A stretch of DNA of 64,000 nt. Origin: Iodobacter sp025352645. Lineage in GTDB: Bacteria; Pseudomonadota; Gammaproteobacteria; Burkholderiales; Chitinibacteraceae. Both the position numbers and the translations under genes were made by a program. This document shows, piece after piece, positions 53,074 through 60,977 of the stretch (positions are counted from its first letter, which is position 1; every line of letters starts with the position of its first letter). The notes under the pieces are model-generated. The model was given only the letters and a program-made list of their open reading frames with translations. It was not told the DNA's origin and did not search any database. Location of the stretch: assembly GCF_033446605.1 (NCBI RefSeq), contig NZ_JAWQUO010000004.1, forward strand, positions 1-64,000. The letters run 5' to 3'.

Positions 53074-53757
53074 TTACTTAGCAGCAGAAGCGGCAGAAGC
53101 AGCAGATGCGTGCTTTTTAGCTTGAGCTTTTTGTACTGTAGAAGCAGCAGAAGCAGCAGCTTTCTTAGCTTGAGCTTTTTGTACTGTAGAAGCAGCAGAA
53201 GCAGCAGCTTTCTTAGCTTGAGCTTTTTGTACTGTAGAAGCAGCAGAAGCAGCTACTTTCTTAGCTTGAGCTTTTTGTACTGTAGAAGCAGCAGAAGCAG
53301 CTACTTTTTTAGCTTGAGCTTTTTGTACTGTAGAAGCAGCAGAAGCAGCTACTTTTTTAGCTTGAGCTTTTTGTACTGTAGAAGCAGTAGAAGCAGCTAC
53401 TTTTTTAGATTGAGCTTTTTGTACTGTAGAAGCAGCAGAAGCAGCAGCTTTCTTAGCTTGAGCTTTTTGTACTGTAGAAGCAGCAGAAGCAGCTACTTTT
53501 TTAGCTTGAGCTTTTTGTACTGTAGAAGCAGCAGAAGCAGCTACTTTTTTAGATTGAGCTTTTTGTACTGTAGAAGCAGCAGAAGCAGCAGCTTTCTTAG
53601 ATTGAGCTTTTTGTACTGTAGAAGCTGCTGGAGCAGCTTTCTTAGCGTGCTTTTCAACTTTAACTGTTTTAACAGTAGAAGCTGTCGATGCGTCAGCAGC
53701 GAATGAAGTAGCTGAAACGAAAACTGTAGCGAGCAATACGGCAAGAAGCTTGTTCAT
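53074..53757 (-). CDS. Secreted Lys/Ala-rich protein with eleven 16-residue repeats
   Basis: 227 residues. A signal peptide (MNKLLAVLLATVFVSATSFA) is followed by a basic linker and eleven tandem copies of AASTVQKAQ(S/A)KK(A/V)AAS, then a short AASAAK tail. The mature protein is almost entirely Ala, Ser, Lys, Gln, Val and Thr, strongly basic, with no cysteine or aromatic residue. The composition resembles histone-H1-like proteins, but the signal peptide predicts export, so a nucleoid role is unlikely unless it is the signal that misleads. I do not recognise a named family. The gene has its own terminator and no partner gene. Confidence 0.78.
   Translation of the reverse strand: MNKLLAVLLATVFVSATSFAADASTASTVKTVKVEKHAKKAAPAASTVQKAQSKKAAASAASTVQKAQSKKVAASAASTVQKAQAKKVAASAASTVQKAQAKKAAASAASTVQKAQSKKVAASTASTVQKAQAKKVAASAASTVQKAQAKKVAASAASTVQKAQAKKVAASAASTVQKAQAKKAAASAASTVQKAQAKKAAASAASTVQKAQAKKHASAASAASAAK
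53110..53637. repeat. 48-bp tandem repeat array (eleven units) within the secreted-protein gene
   Basis: Eleven near-identical 48-bp units, each encoding one 16-residue repeat; differences are mainly at two codons (Ser/Ala and Ala/Val). The low divergence suggests recent expansion or homogenisation, so copy number may vary between isolates. Confidence 0.85.
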
Positions 53758-53915
53758 TTGATTTAGATCCTGAATGATTTATTGGGTTGGTCATGCTATG
53801 GGATGGATTATCAACACTTCCTTGCCGAAGTTCGATAAGCACTTGGTAGCAGTCTGTAACGCTATGTACGTTGGCTACGATAAAGGTAGGCGATGAGCGT
53901 AGTTACCACGGTTGC

Positions 53916-55226
53916 CTATAGCACGGAGCGACCCGCATCTTTTAATGGCGTTGGCCAACTCAGGGTAACGCGTGCGCCGCCTAATGGTGCATCGCTAATT
54001 GCTGCCGATCCCCCGTGCCCGCGCATAATCATTGAAACGATGGCGAGGCCAAGCCCAAAGCCGCCGGTTTGGCGATTACGGCTGACTTCTAAACGCTCAA
54101 AGGGTTGCAGCAGGCGTTGGCGCTCAGATTCTGGAATCCCTTGGCCATTATCATCAATATGTATTTGCGCCCTGCCGTTTTCCCATTGCACCGTTAGTGC
54201 AATTTGAGTGCCGCCATAGCGCCGAGAGTTGCTCATTAAATTAGCTAAGGCACGGGTTAGGTAATGACTATCTGCTTCCAAATAAGGTGTTTGGCCTGGT
54301 AGTAGATTGATAAGCTCGGGGGTAATGGAGCTTTGGCTACTAAACTCGCTGATTTGTCGCCGTAGCCACGGCAGAATTTCTATGGGCTGGGTTTCTAAAT
54401 TGAGTTGGGGCTTATCTAAAGTCGACATGGTGAGCCATTCTTCGATTAACTCGTCGATTTGGCCTAGATCGCGCTCAATGGCAATAATTTGCTCGCTGGT
54501 AGACGCTCCGCTTTTTATGGCTTCTAAACGATAACGCAGCCTAGCTAAGGGGGTGCGCAAATCATGTGACACCGCATCAATCAGCGCCTTGCGGCTGGCC
54601 GTGAGTTCTTCTACATCGTGGGCCATGCGATTAAAGGTGACGCCGAGCGAATTCAGCGTTGAGCTTTCATTAAGGGTTACCCGAACACTGAAATCCCCTT
54701 CGCCCAGTTGGCGGCTTTGCCGTGCCATATGTTGTAAATCTCGCCAAAGCGGGCGCATCCACAGCCAAGTAGGCAATCCAAGCGCTGCACACATGAGTAA
54801 CAGCGCCACCATGTCAGGCCAAGAAAAATTGTCCAGCCGCTGCAAATAAGGCACCGGCCCCAGTACCACCATCAGCTCGGTATGGGGGATGCGGTGTAAA
54901 TAAACGTCCTGATTTTCTAGGAAAATAATGTCGCCATTGATCAGTGCCTGCTGATTACTTTTGCTGAGCGTGTAGGCGTTGAGTGTTTCAATTTCTACTG
55001 GTAGAGGCAGTTTGTTTTTAAGGCGCTTAACTTCATCATGCCAAATTGAAGGGGGTAAATCGCCAAGGGTGGACTCGATCACGCTGATGGTGGTTTTGAA
55101 AATATCCGATAGATAATGTTGATTACTGCTTTCAAATAGATTTTGATAGAGCTCATCAATCACAAAGGATGACGCCAAAAAACAGACCACCACGGTAAGA
55201 TAAAAGCGTAGAAAGAGTTGGCGCAT
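53916..55226 (-). CDS. rstB: Sensor histidine kinase RstB
   Basis: 436 residues from the ATG at 55226 (the frame stays open to 55373 without conserved sequence). Two transmembrane segments (about 8-26 and 139-157), HAMP, phospho-acceptor His221 in DAVSHDLRTPLARLRYRLEA, ATPase box with DDNGQGIPE and FGLGLAIVSMIMRGHGG. It is 261 bp downstream of its regulator gene rstA. In enterobacteria RstB senses acid and is a PhoP target; the signal here is unknown. Confidence 0.9.
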   Translation of the reverse strand: MRQLFLRFYLTVVVCFLASSFVIDELYQNLFESSNQHYLSDIFKTTISVIESTLGDLPPSIWHDEVKRLKNKLPLPVEIETLNAYTLSKSNQQALINGDIIFLENQDVYLHRIPHTELMVVLGPVPYLQRLDNFSWPDMVALLLMCAALGLPTWLWMRPLWRDLQHMARQSRQLGEGDFSVRVTLNESSTLNSLGVTFNRMAHDVEELTASRKALIDAVSHDLRTPLARLRYRLEAIKSGASTSEQIIAIERDLGQIDELIEEWLTMSTLDKPQLNLETQPIEILPWLRRQISEFSSQSSITPELINLLPGQTPYLEADSHYLTRALANLMSNSRRYGGTQIALTVQWENGRAQIHIDDNGQGIPESERQRLLQPFERLEVSRNRQTGGFGLGLAIVSMIMRGHGGSAAISDAPLGGARVTLSWPTPLKDAGRSVL

Positions 55227-55487
55227 AGGGGACCGCTTGTTGGGGATGGGGATCGGGAGACTGTTATTTGTTAGTAGGTAGATATGAGGTAAAACTATTT
55301 TTTGCCCGTAAAAATCACTACGGTTTGTTGACGCTGTATTCACAATTACGCTGAGCCGTGAATTCAGCGCCAACAGACTTTAAAGACGCGATAACTTATA
55401 GTTTTTGTAGAGCGAGCTTAGCTTTTTGGCTAGGCCTATTCGTGATTTTTTGTGAGCTATGCAGTAATTTTGATTCCCGACGCTCGC

Positions 55488-56213
55488 TTACTCTTGCCAC
55501 CAGATGTCCGTGGCAAATAAATAACCTTTATGGCGGATGGTTTTTATTTTGCGTGGCTCATGTGGATCATCATCCAGCTTTTTGCGCAGGCGTGAGATCG
55601 CCACATCGATGCTGCGATCCATTCCGTCGTACTCAATGCCGCGTAATACTTTTAATAAGTGATCGCGCGATAAAATATCGCCGGCTTGGCTGGCTAATGC
55701 CCACAGTAAATCAAAATCACCCGTGGATAAGCCTAGCGCTTCGCCGCGATAACTGGCGGTGCGGTTGCGTAAATCAACCAAAAGCTGGCCAAAATTTAGC
55801 GTAGAGCGATCGGCCGCAGGTGCTGGGCTGGATACAAGCGGCGTGCCGCTGGCCGTTTTGCGTAGATGGGCACGAATTCGGGCCAGCAACACCGAGGGCG
55901 GTGTGGTTTTAACCACGTAGTCGGTCGCGCCGATTTCAAAGCCTAGAATCTGATTCATATCGCTATTAAGCGAAGTGAGTAAAATCACTGGGCCAGTCCA
56001 AAATTCGCGGATTTCACGGCATAGCGTTAGGCCATCTTTGCCTGGCAACATAATATCGAGCAAGACCAGCGATGGTGGATTATTACGCACCGCTTCAATG
56101 AGGCCGCTGCCATCGGGTAATACTTCAACAGTAAATTCAAACGAGCGTAAAAAACTTCCAACCAGCTCCGCCAGTTCTGCATCATCTTCAACAAAAAGAA
56201 TGCGATGGTTCAT
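55488..56213 (-). CDS. rstA: Response regulator RstA
   Basis: 241 residues. Receiver with phospho-acceptor Asp53 in LLDIMLPGKDGLTLCR; the region DMNQILGFEIGATDYVVKTT and PPSVLLARIRAHLR matches the RstA subgroup rather than generic OmpR proteins. The winged-helix domain has GMDRSIDVAISRLRKKL and IRHKGYLFA. It is the first gene of the rstA-rstB unit; the 261-bp gap to rstB holds no other gene. Confidence 0.92.
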   Translation of the reverse strand: MNHRILFVEDDAELAELVGSFLRSFEFTVEVLPDGSGLIEAVRNNPPSLVLLDIMLPGKDGLTLCREIREFWTGPVILLTSLNSDMNQILGFEIGATDYVVKTTPPSVLLARIRAHLRKTASGTPLVSSPAPAADRSTLNFGQLLVDLRNRTASYRGEALGLSTGDFDLLWALASQAGDILSRDHLLKVLRGIEYDGMDRSIDVAISRLRKKLDDDPHEPRKIKTIRHKGYLFATDIWWQE

Positions 56214-56411
56214 TATTATTCTCGTGGATTGGATTTGTTACGAAGGAAAAGCGCTTTGCAGGGTAAAACCAGTCAGTAGCGCAGTATAAGTAGCGTTGAT
56301 TAAAAGCCAGCGTAACTCGCTTCGCGAGTAATGAGACAAAGGTTTTTCAGCATGCTACACCATGGTGGGAGCGCTTTGCTGGAGCAGTTTTGCCTCTCTA
56401 CTTACAGATGT

Positions 56412-56657
56412 TTAAGCACTGATGATGAGGTACTTTTTATGTAGCTCTTCTTTGGTTTCCTTGTGTTCAGGATCAAGTGGAATACAGTCAACAGGGCATA
56501 CTTGCTGGCATTGTGGTTCATCGTAGTGCCCTACGCATTCGGTGCAGAGGTTTGGATCAATTACATAGATCTCGTCGCCTTGGCTGATAGCACTATTCGG
56601 GCACTCAGGTTCGCAAACGTCGCAATTGATACATTCATCAGTAATGATTAGAGCCAT
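56412..56657 (-). CDS. yfhL: YfhL-type 2[4Fe-4S] ferredoxin
   Basis: 81 residues from the ATG at 56657 (the longer open frame to 56702 lacks homology). Cluster 1 uses CINCDVCEPECP and cluster 2 uses CTECVGHYDEPQCQQVCPVDC, the pattern of the YfhL/Alvin ferredoxins with the long insertion between cysteines. Electron carrier of unknown partner. It stands alone. Confidence 0.92.
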   Translation of the reverse strand: MALIITDECINCDVCEPECPNSAISQGDEIYVIDPNLCTECVGHYDEPQCQQVCPVDCIPLDPEHKETKEELHKKYLIISA

Positions 56658-56923
56658 GACGCAAAATCCAGTGCAATTAAACAGATAGGCAAATTGTCCC
56701 ATGTTCTGCTATGCCGCGACAACGCTACTGTTAAAAAGCTGACGAGGCGTAGTGTGTCTGTCTGATTTTTGTTAAATAAAATCGATGTAATGGGCCAGAA
56801 TAATGGGCGATAGCTGGGGGCCTGCGGTAGTTCAGGTTAACAATTATCTTGGTCTAGTCTAAGTCAGTAGCGCCCTTTTAGGGCAGAATGGTCTTTCCTT
56901 CATCTTTGCTTGGAGTACACCGT

Positions 56924-57325
56924 ATGGGACTTATTGATCAATTAGCTGGGCAGTTGTTGGGCGGAAAAGAATTACCAGATGGTTTAGTTCAGTCTTTATC
57001 TGGCTTATTGGAGCAACAAGGCGGTATTTCGGGCTTGGTTGAAAAATTTCAAAACGGTGGGCTAGCCGATATCGTGCAGTCTTGGGTGGGGACTGGTGAT
57101 AACTTACCGGTTAGCAGCGAGCAAATTGAAGCTGTTTTAGGTGGCGATGCTATTGGTTCTGTGGCAGAAAAACTGGGTGTTAATCCTAGCGATGCCGCAG
57201 CCAAAATTTCTGAATACTTACCGCAAATTATTAATCAACTCACTCCAAATGGTGAAGTGCCAGAAGGAAGCGGGAATTTGCTTTCAGCTGGGCTAGATAT
57301 GCTGAAAGGCAAGTTGTTTGGTTGA
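56924..57325 (+). CDS. yidB: YidB-family protein (DUF937)
   Basis: 133 residues. The start GLIDQLAGQLLGGKELPDGL, the VEKFQNGGLADIVQSWVGTGDN segment and AEKLGVNPSDAAAKISEYLPQIINQLTP match the YidB/DUF937 family. The function is unknown. The ATG at 56924 has GGAG 9 nt upstream; the frame is open to 56888 without conserved sequence. Its own terminator follows. Confidence 0.88.
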   Translation: MGLIDQLAGQLLGGKELPDGLVQSLSGLLEQQGGISGLVEKFQNGGLADIVQSWVGTGDNLPVSSEQIEAVLGGDAIGSVAEKLGVNPSDAAAKISEYLPQIINQLTPNGEVPEGSGNLLSAGLDMLKGKLFG

Positions 57326-57348
57326 GATTTGCGGATAAAGCGATTAGG

Positions 57349-57373
57349 AAAGCCCCTTGCGAGGGGCTTTTTT
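57349..57373 (+). terminator. Terminator after yidB
   Basis: AAGCCCC TTGC GAGGGGCTT followed by six T, between the convergent yidB and FAD-enzyme genes. Confidence 0.9.
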
Positions 57374-57374
57374 C

Positions 57375-58700
57375 TTAGCTATTAATTAAATCGCTTAAAT
57401 GCCGCCCCATTCTGCGTCCCTCGCGGATGGCATAGTTGGTACCTCGGTCCTCTGGGTAGATTTGTGCCATTGAGGCTAAAAATAAGCCGTGCTGCGGTGA
57501 TTCGCAGGCGGGGATGAGTTGGCTATAGTGTTTTTCAACCACGGGTTGGGCCCAGCGGGCATGCCAAACATGGTGTTGCGTGATCCAGCTCTCTTCAAAT
57601 TTTGGAAACATGCGACGTAGGTGGGGCAGGGCAAAGGCCAGCAACTCGTCGTTACTCATTTGATAAAGCGCGTCGGTGTGCGGTAGGTATTTAGATAGAT
57701 AAACGATGTGCTTGCCGTCATAACTCTTGGTGCTTTGAAAGTTGGTGTGTTCAATCACCCCCACAAAGGGAAAGCTTGGATCGTTTACATTGAGCCAATA
57801 GGTATCCGATAGCGAGCGATCTAACTCTAGTACCAAGCAAACATTGGCAAGATAGTTAATGCGCTTAAGCTGGGCTAAGTATTCTGGGCTAGCCCAAGAC
57901 TCAATCATTTGCGCTAGCAAGGGCAGTGCTGGAGTAGATACAACGCGATCAGCAAGGATTTCTCCGCTGGTGGTTTTAATCAGCCAGCGGCCATCTTGGG
58001 GCTGGATGGATAGTACGGGAGTGCTAGTTTGTATTTCTGCCCCACGGCGCTTTACCTTGGCAGCAAGCGCTTCAACTAGGGCAACAAAGCCGCCTTTAAA
58101 GTAGGCCAGCCGCTCTTCGCCACCCTTGCCACGGCTGCCGCCGCGCAGCTTCAGCTTATTCCAAAACCACACCGCTGAGATTTGGTCGGCCACTGCGCCA
58201 AATTTGCCGCGCAGTAATGGCTCCCACACAATACGGTAAACATTGTCCCCGCCTAACTCTCTTAGCCATTCTGCGGCAGTTTTATCTTCTAGCTCTTGCC
58301 AGTTTTCTACCTTGCGGGCCTTCAGGGCCAACAGGCCTAGGCGGATGCGATCAGGGAAGGCGAGCGGTTTAAACTTGAGTAAATCCCAAGGTGTAGAAAG
58401 CTTGAAAAACTGATTGGCAAAATACATGCCGGTGTTGCTAGGGTTGATTTTTACTTTGTCGCAAAGATTCAGCTCTTTAATTAGCTGCATCACTTCTAAA
58501 TCATTGGTAAACCAATGGTGATAAAAGCGATCTAGTTTCTCGGATTTTTCACCAATATCAAAGGCGGCAGCCAAGCCGCCGATATCTGCTTCGGCCTCTA
58601 GGATGATCACATCCACGCCCGCTTTGCTTAATTCATAAGCTGCTGCGAGGCCAGTAAAACCTGCACCAATAATGGCGACTTGGGTGTGCTGAGTCGTCAT
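57375..58700 (-). CDS. FAD-dependent amine-oxidase-fold oxidoreductase
   Basis: 441 residues from the ATG at 58700. The dinucleotide-binding motif is VAIIGAGFTGLAAAYELSK with the following acidic residue, and the GG doublet (DIGGLAAAF) is typical of protoporphyrinogen-oxidase/UDP-galactopyranose-mutase-like enzymes. The C-terminal part has ASMAQIYPEDRGTNYAIREG, a family FAD contact. The substrate is unknown; the neighbours (flippase-like membrane protein, glycosyltransferase, membrane glycosyl-type protein) suggest lipid-linked sugar or isoprenoid chemistry. ATGA overlap (58697-58700) with the next gene couples translation. Confidence 0.85.
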   Translation of the reverse strand: MTTQHTQVAIIGAGFTGLAAAYELSKAGVDVIILEAEADIGGLAAAFDIGEKSEKLDRFYHHWFTNDLEVMQLIKELNLCDKVKINPSNTGMYFANQFFKLSTPWDLLKFKPLAFPDRIRLGLLALKARKVENWQELEDKTAAEWLRELGGDNVYRIVWEPLLRGKFGAVADQISAVWFWNKLKLRGGSRGKGGEERLAYFKGGFVALVEALAAKVKRRGAEIQTSTPVLSIQPQDGRWLIKTTSGEILADRVVSTPALPLLAQMIESWASPEYLAQLKRINYLANVCLVLELDRSLSDTYWLNVNDPSFPFVGVIEHTNFQSTKSYDGKHIVYLSKYLPHTDALYQMSNDELLAFALPHLRRMFPKFEESWITQHHVWHARWAQPVVEKHYSQLIPACESPQHGLFLASMAQIYPEDRGTNYAIREGRRMGRHLSDLINS

Positions 58701-59656
58701 GCTTTTCTCCGAGAAACAAGTAACCACAGCCCACCCACTAAGGTGGGAGGCAGCCAGATTAATAAGTGGGCAATAAAGGCAAACGCGGCGGCGGGCACGG
58801 GGGCGTTATGCGTGAGCGTCATGGCCAGCACGGCAAAATAATCAAAGGTACCAACATAGCCAGGCGTGCTAGGAATCAGCGTGGCGAGCGTGGCCAGCGG
58901 CAGGGCAAACCAAGCACCTGCGCTATTGATTAAGCCTGGAACACTTTGTGCCACGCACCAGAAAGTGAGCCCTTCTAGTGACCAAACGATCAGGCTCATG
59001 GCGATCAGCGGCAGGATACGTCGCCCGCCTAAATTGGCAAGCAGGCTAATGGCCCCCGCTACTTCGTCGGCCAAATGGTTGCCGCTGTGCGGTGCTAGTT
59101 TATGGATAAGGCGTAGGCAGGCATTAATAAAAAGCTGCAGCCAGCGGGGAAAGGCCAGCAAAATAAAAATAACTAGGGCGAGTAAAACCGCGCTGCCCGC
59201 ACCGAGCTTACCAAAGGCAGGCAGGGTTTCTATGCCAAAAACCCACAGGCCTAGGCCAAGAAACAGTAGCAGGCTGGCTAGATCGAGCAGCCTTTCTACA
59301 AATAAAGAAGCTAAAACTTGCCCCGGCCCAGTGCCTAATTCCTTATTAAAAGCAAATGATCTGGCAAGATCGCCTGCCCGAAACGGCAGCAAGTTATTCA
59401 GTGCTAGGCTACTTAAAAAGGGTTGGAGGCAGGCGCGTGGCGTGGCGGCAGGACTGCTGGTGCGCAGCATGCTGCTCCAACGTGCGGCGCGGCCAGCCAG
59501 CCCACTACAAAATATCACTAGCGCCAGTAGCAGCCACAATGGATTGCTACTACGGATGGCCGAGGCAAGTTGAATCCCGTCGGTTTGCGACAAAATTAGC
59601 CCAATTAAGGCAATGGCGATGATCAGGCCAATGAGGGTGCGTAGATGGCGTTTCAT
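58697..59656 (-). CDS. Lysylphosphatidylglycerol-synthase-like transmembrane protein (UPF0104/YbhN family)
   Basis: 319 residues, about eight transmembrane segments. LIGLIIAIALIGLILSQTDG at the start, the FRAGDLARSFAFNKE loop and a late IPSTPGYVGTFDYFA motif are typical of this family, many of whose members act as lipid flippases or modifiers. It overlaps the FAD enzyme gene and is upstream of it, so the two belong together. 187 bp separate it from the glycosyltransferase; that gap holds a family A repeat. Confidence 0.88.
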   Translation of the reverse strand: MKRHLRTLIGLIIAIALIGLILSQTDGIQLASAIRSSNPLWLLLALVIFCSGLAGRAARWSSMLRTSSPAATPRACLQPFLSSLALNNLLPFRAGDLARSFAFNKELGTGPGQVLASLFVERLLDLASLLLFLGLGLWVFGIETLPAFGKLGAGSAVLLALVIFILLAFPRWLQLFINACLRLIHKLAPHSGNHLADEVAGAISLLANLGGRRILPLIAMSLIVWSLEGLTFWCVAQSVPGLINSAGAWFALPLATLATLIPSTPGYVGTFDYFAVLAMTLTHNAPVPAAAFAFIAHLLIWLPPTLVGGLWLLVSRRKA

Positions 59657-59714
59657 AGCGTGCTATTCATATTAATCACTTCTGAAGTTGGCATAGATTG
59701 GCAAGACGCCTTGC

Positions 59715-59828
59715 CAAACCCAAATCTTGAACTACGAAGTACACAGAGAATACGGCGCTTCACAGAGAAACCCATAGCAGGCTACCTCTTGTTTTTCTTT
59801 TCTCCGTGGTTCAAGGTTTGGGTTTTAT
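59715..59828 (-). repeat. Family A intergenic repeat, copy 9 (hairpin)
   Basis: The arm ACCCAAATCTTGAACTACG at 59716-59770 faces TTTCTCCGTGGTTCAAGG then TTTGGGTTTT at 59798-59828. The arm nearest the glycosyltransferase starts about 16 nt after that gene's stop codon. Confidence 0.85.
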
Positions 59829-59842
59829 CCTTTATTCGTTAT

Positions 59843-60814
59843 TTATTTTCTATCGACTACCGGGCTGCGCGAGAAGGTGATTTCTTCTTGAAATCCAAAG
59901 TATTCTTGCACCACGTATAAGGGTCTTTGTTTGGATTCTTTGTAAATACGGCCGATATACTCACCTAAAATCCCCACGCAAATTAGCTGTACTCCGCCTA
60001 AAAACAGCACCGCTATCATCAGCGCCGTCCAGCCTTCTACCCAAATATTGGTGAAAATCCGTAAAAATAGGGCGTAGAAGATGCCGATTAAGGCCAGTAA
60101 AGAGGTGCCCATGCCCATGGCCATGGCCAGCTGCAAAGGCTTGGCAGAGAAAGACATAATGCCGTCGCAGGCAAAGCGGATCATTTTTGACAGCGGGTAT
60201 TTGCTTTTCCCTGCAAAGCGCTTGGCGCGTTGGTAGGGCAGTGCAACTTGCTTAAACCCGGCCCAGCTCACCATGCCGCGTACAAAACGATCTCGCTCGG
60301 GCATGGCTTTTAGCGTGTCGACAACGGGGCGGCTCATCAGGCGAAAATCACCGGTATCGAGCGGAATAGGCACATCGGAGAGGCGATTTAGCAGGCGGTA
60401 AAAACACTTGGCGGTGGCGCGTTTAAAGGCGGATTCACCAGGTCTATCGGTACGCGTGCCGTACACCACATCAAAGCCTGCCCGCCATTTTTCAAGCATG
60501 GCGTGGATGGCTTCGGGTGGGTCTTGTAAATCGGCGTCGATGAGCACAACAGCATCGCCTCGAGCGCAGTCTATACCTGCCGTCACCGCAATTTGATGGC
60601 CAAAATTGCGGGCAAAGCTCACTAGCCGGATGCGTGTATCGTGGCTAGCGTGTTGTTTTAAGATGCTGCGCGTGGCGTCTGTGCTGCCGTCATCGACAAA
60701 AATAAATTCAACGTCTAGCTCGTTCAGCTCGCGGCTAAAGGCCGACAGCCGTTTGAGCGTTTCGGCAATCACGGCTTCTTCGTTGTAACAAGGCACGACA
60801 ATAGATAGCAGCAT
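59843..60814 (-). CDS. Polyisoprenyl-phosphate-type family 2 glycosyltransferase
   Basis: 323 residues from the ATG at 60814, which follows AAGGACTC (the ATG at 60832 lacks a ribosome site). The GT-A fold has SIVVPCYNEEAVI, the VFIFVDDGSTD site and the DxD-like LIDADLQDPPE; two C-terminal transmembrane segments (about 235-265 and 270-300) fit the DPMS/GtrB/ArnC group that attaches a sugar to undecaprenyl phosphate. It precedes the flippase-like gene and follows the DUF2298 membrane protein, fitting one locus. Confidence 0.9.
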   Translation of the reverse strand: MLLSIVVPCYNEEAVIAETLKRLSAFSRELNELDVEFIFVDDGSTDATRSILKQHASHDTRIRLVSFARNFGHQIAVTAGIDCARGDAVVLIDADLQDPPEAIHAMLEKWRAGFDVVYGTRTDRPGESAFKRATAKCFYRLLNRLSDVPIPLDTGDFRLMSRPVVDTLKAMPERDRFVRGMVSWAGFKQVALPYQRAKRFAGKSKYPLSKMIRFACDGIMSFSAKPLQLAMAMGMGTSLLALIGIFYALFLRIFTNIWVEGWTALMIAVLFLGGVQLICVGILGEYIGRIYKESKQRPLYVVQEYFGFQEEITFSRSPVVDRK

Positions 60815-60842
60815 TAGAGTCCTTGACGTCATAAAGGTGTTT

Positions 60843-60964
60843 TTAGTCCACGGAAATCACGAAATGCACTAAAAAAACAATCAAACACACGATCTTTTAT
60901 TGTTTGATTTGAATCAATGCGGATTGCAAGAGAGTGTATGTTCGTGTTTTTCGTGCCTTTGATG
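60843..60964. repeat. Family E inverted repeat between the glycosyltransferase and DUF2298 genes
   Basis: AGTCCACGGAAATCACGAAA at about 60846-60865 faces TTCGTGTTTTTCGTGCCTTT then GATGGACC; a smaller AACAATCAAACA/TGTTTGATT hairpin is inside. A related fragment with TCCACGAAAAGCAC occurs at 63139. Confidence 0.6.
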
Positions 60965-60977
60965 GACCAAGCATTGT

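Noticed and set aside
53110..53637. Regular repeat array that could look like a CRISPR
   Set aside because: There are no unique spacers; the units are contiguous 48-bp codon repeats and no cas genes are nearby.
52978..53706. A 242-codon open frame on the plus strand with Ser/Arg/Tyr/Cys repeats
   Set aside because: It is the antisense reading of the 48-bp repeat array. The repeat length is a multiple of three, so the opposite strand stays open too. No ribosome site or signal supports it, while the minus-strand frame has a signal peptide and a terminator.
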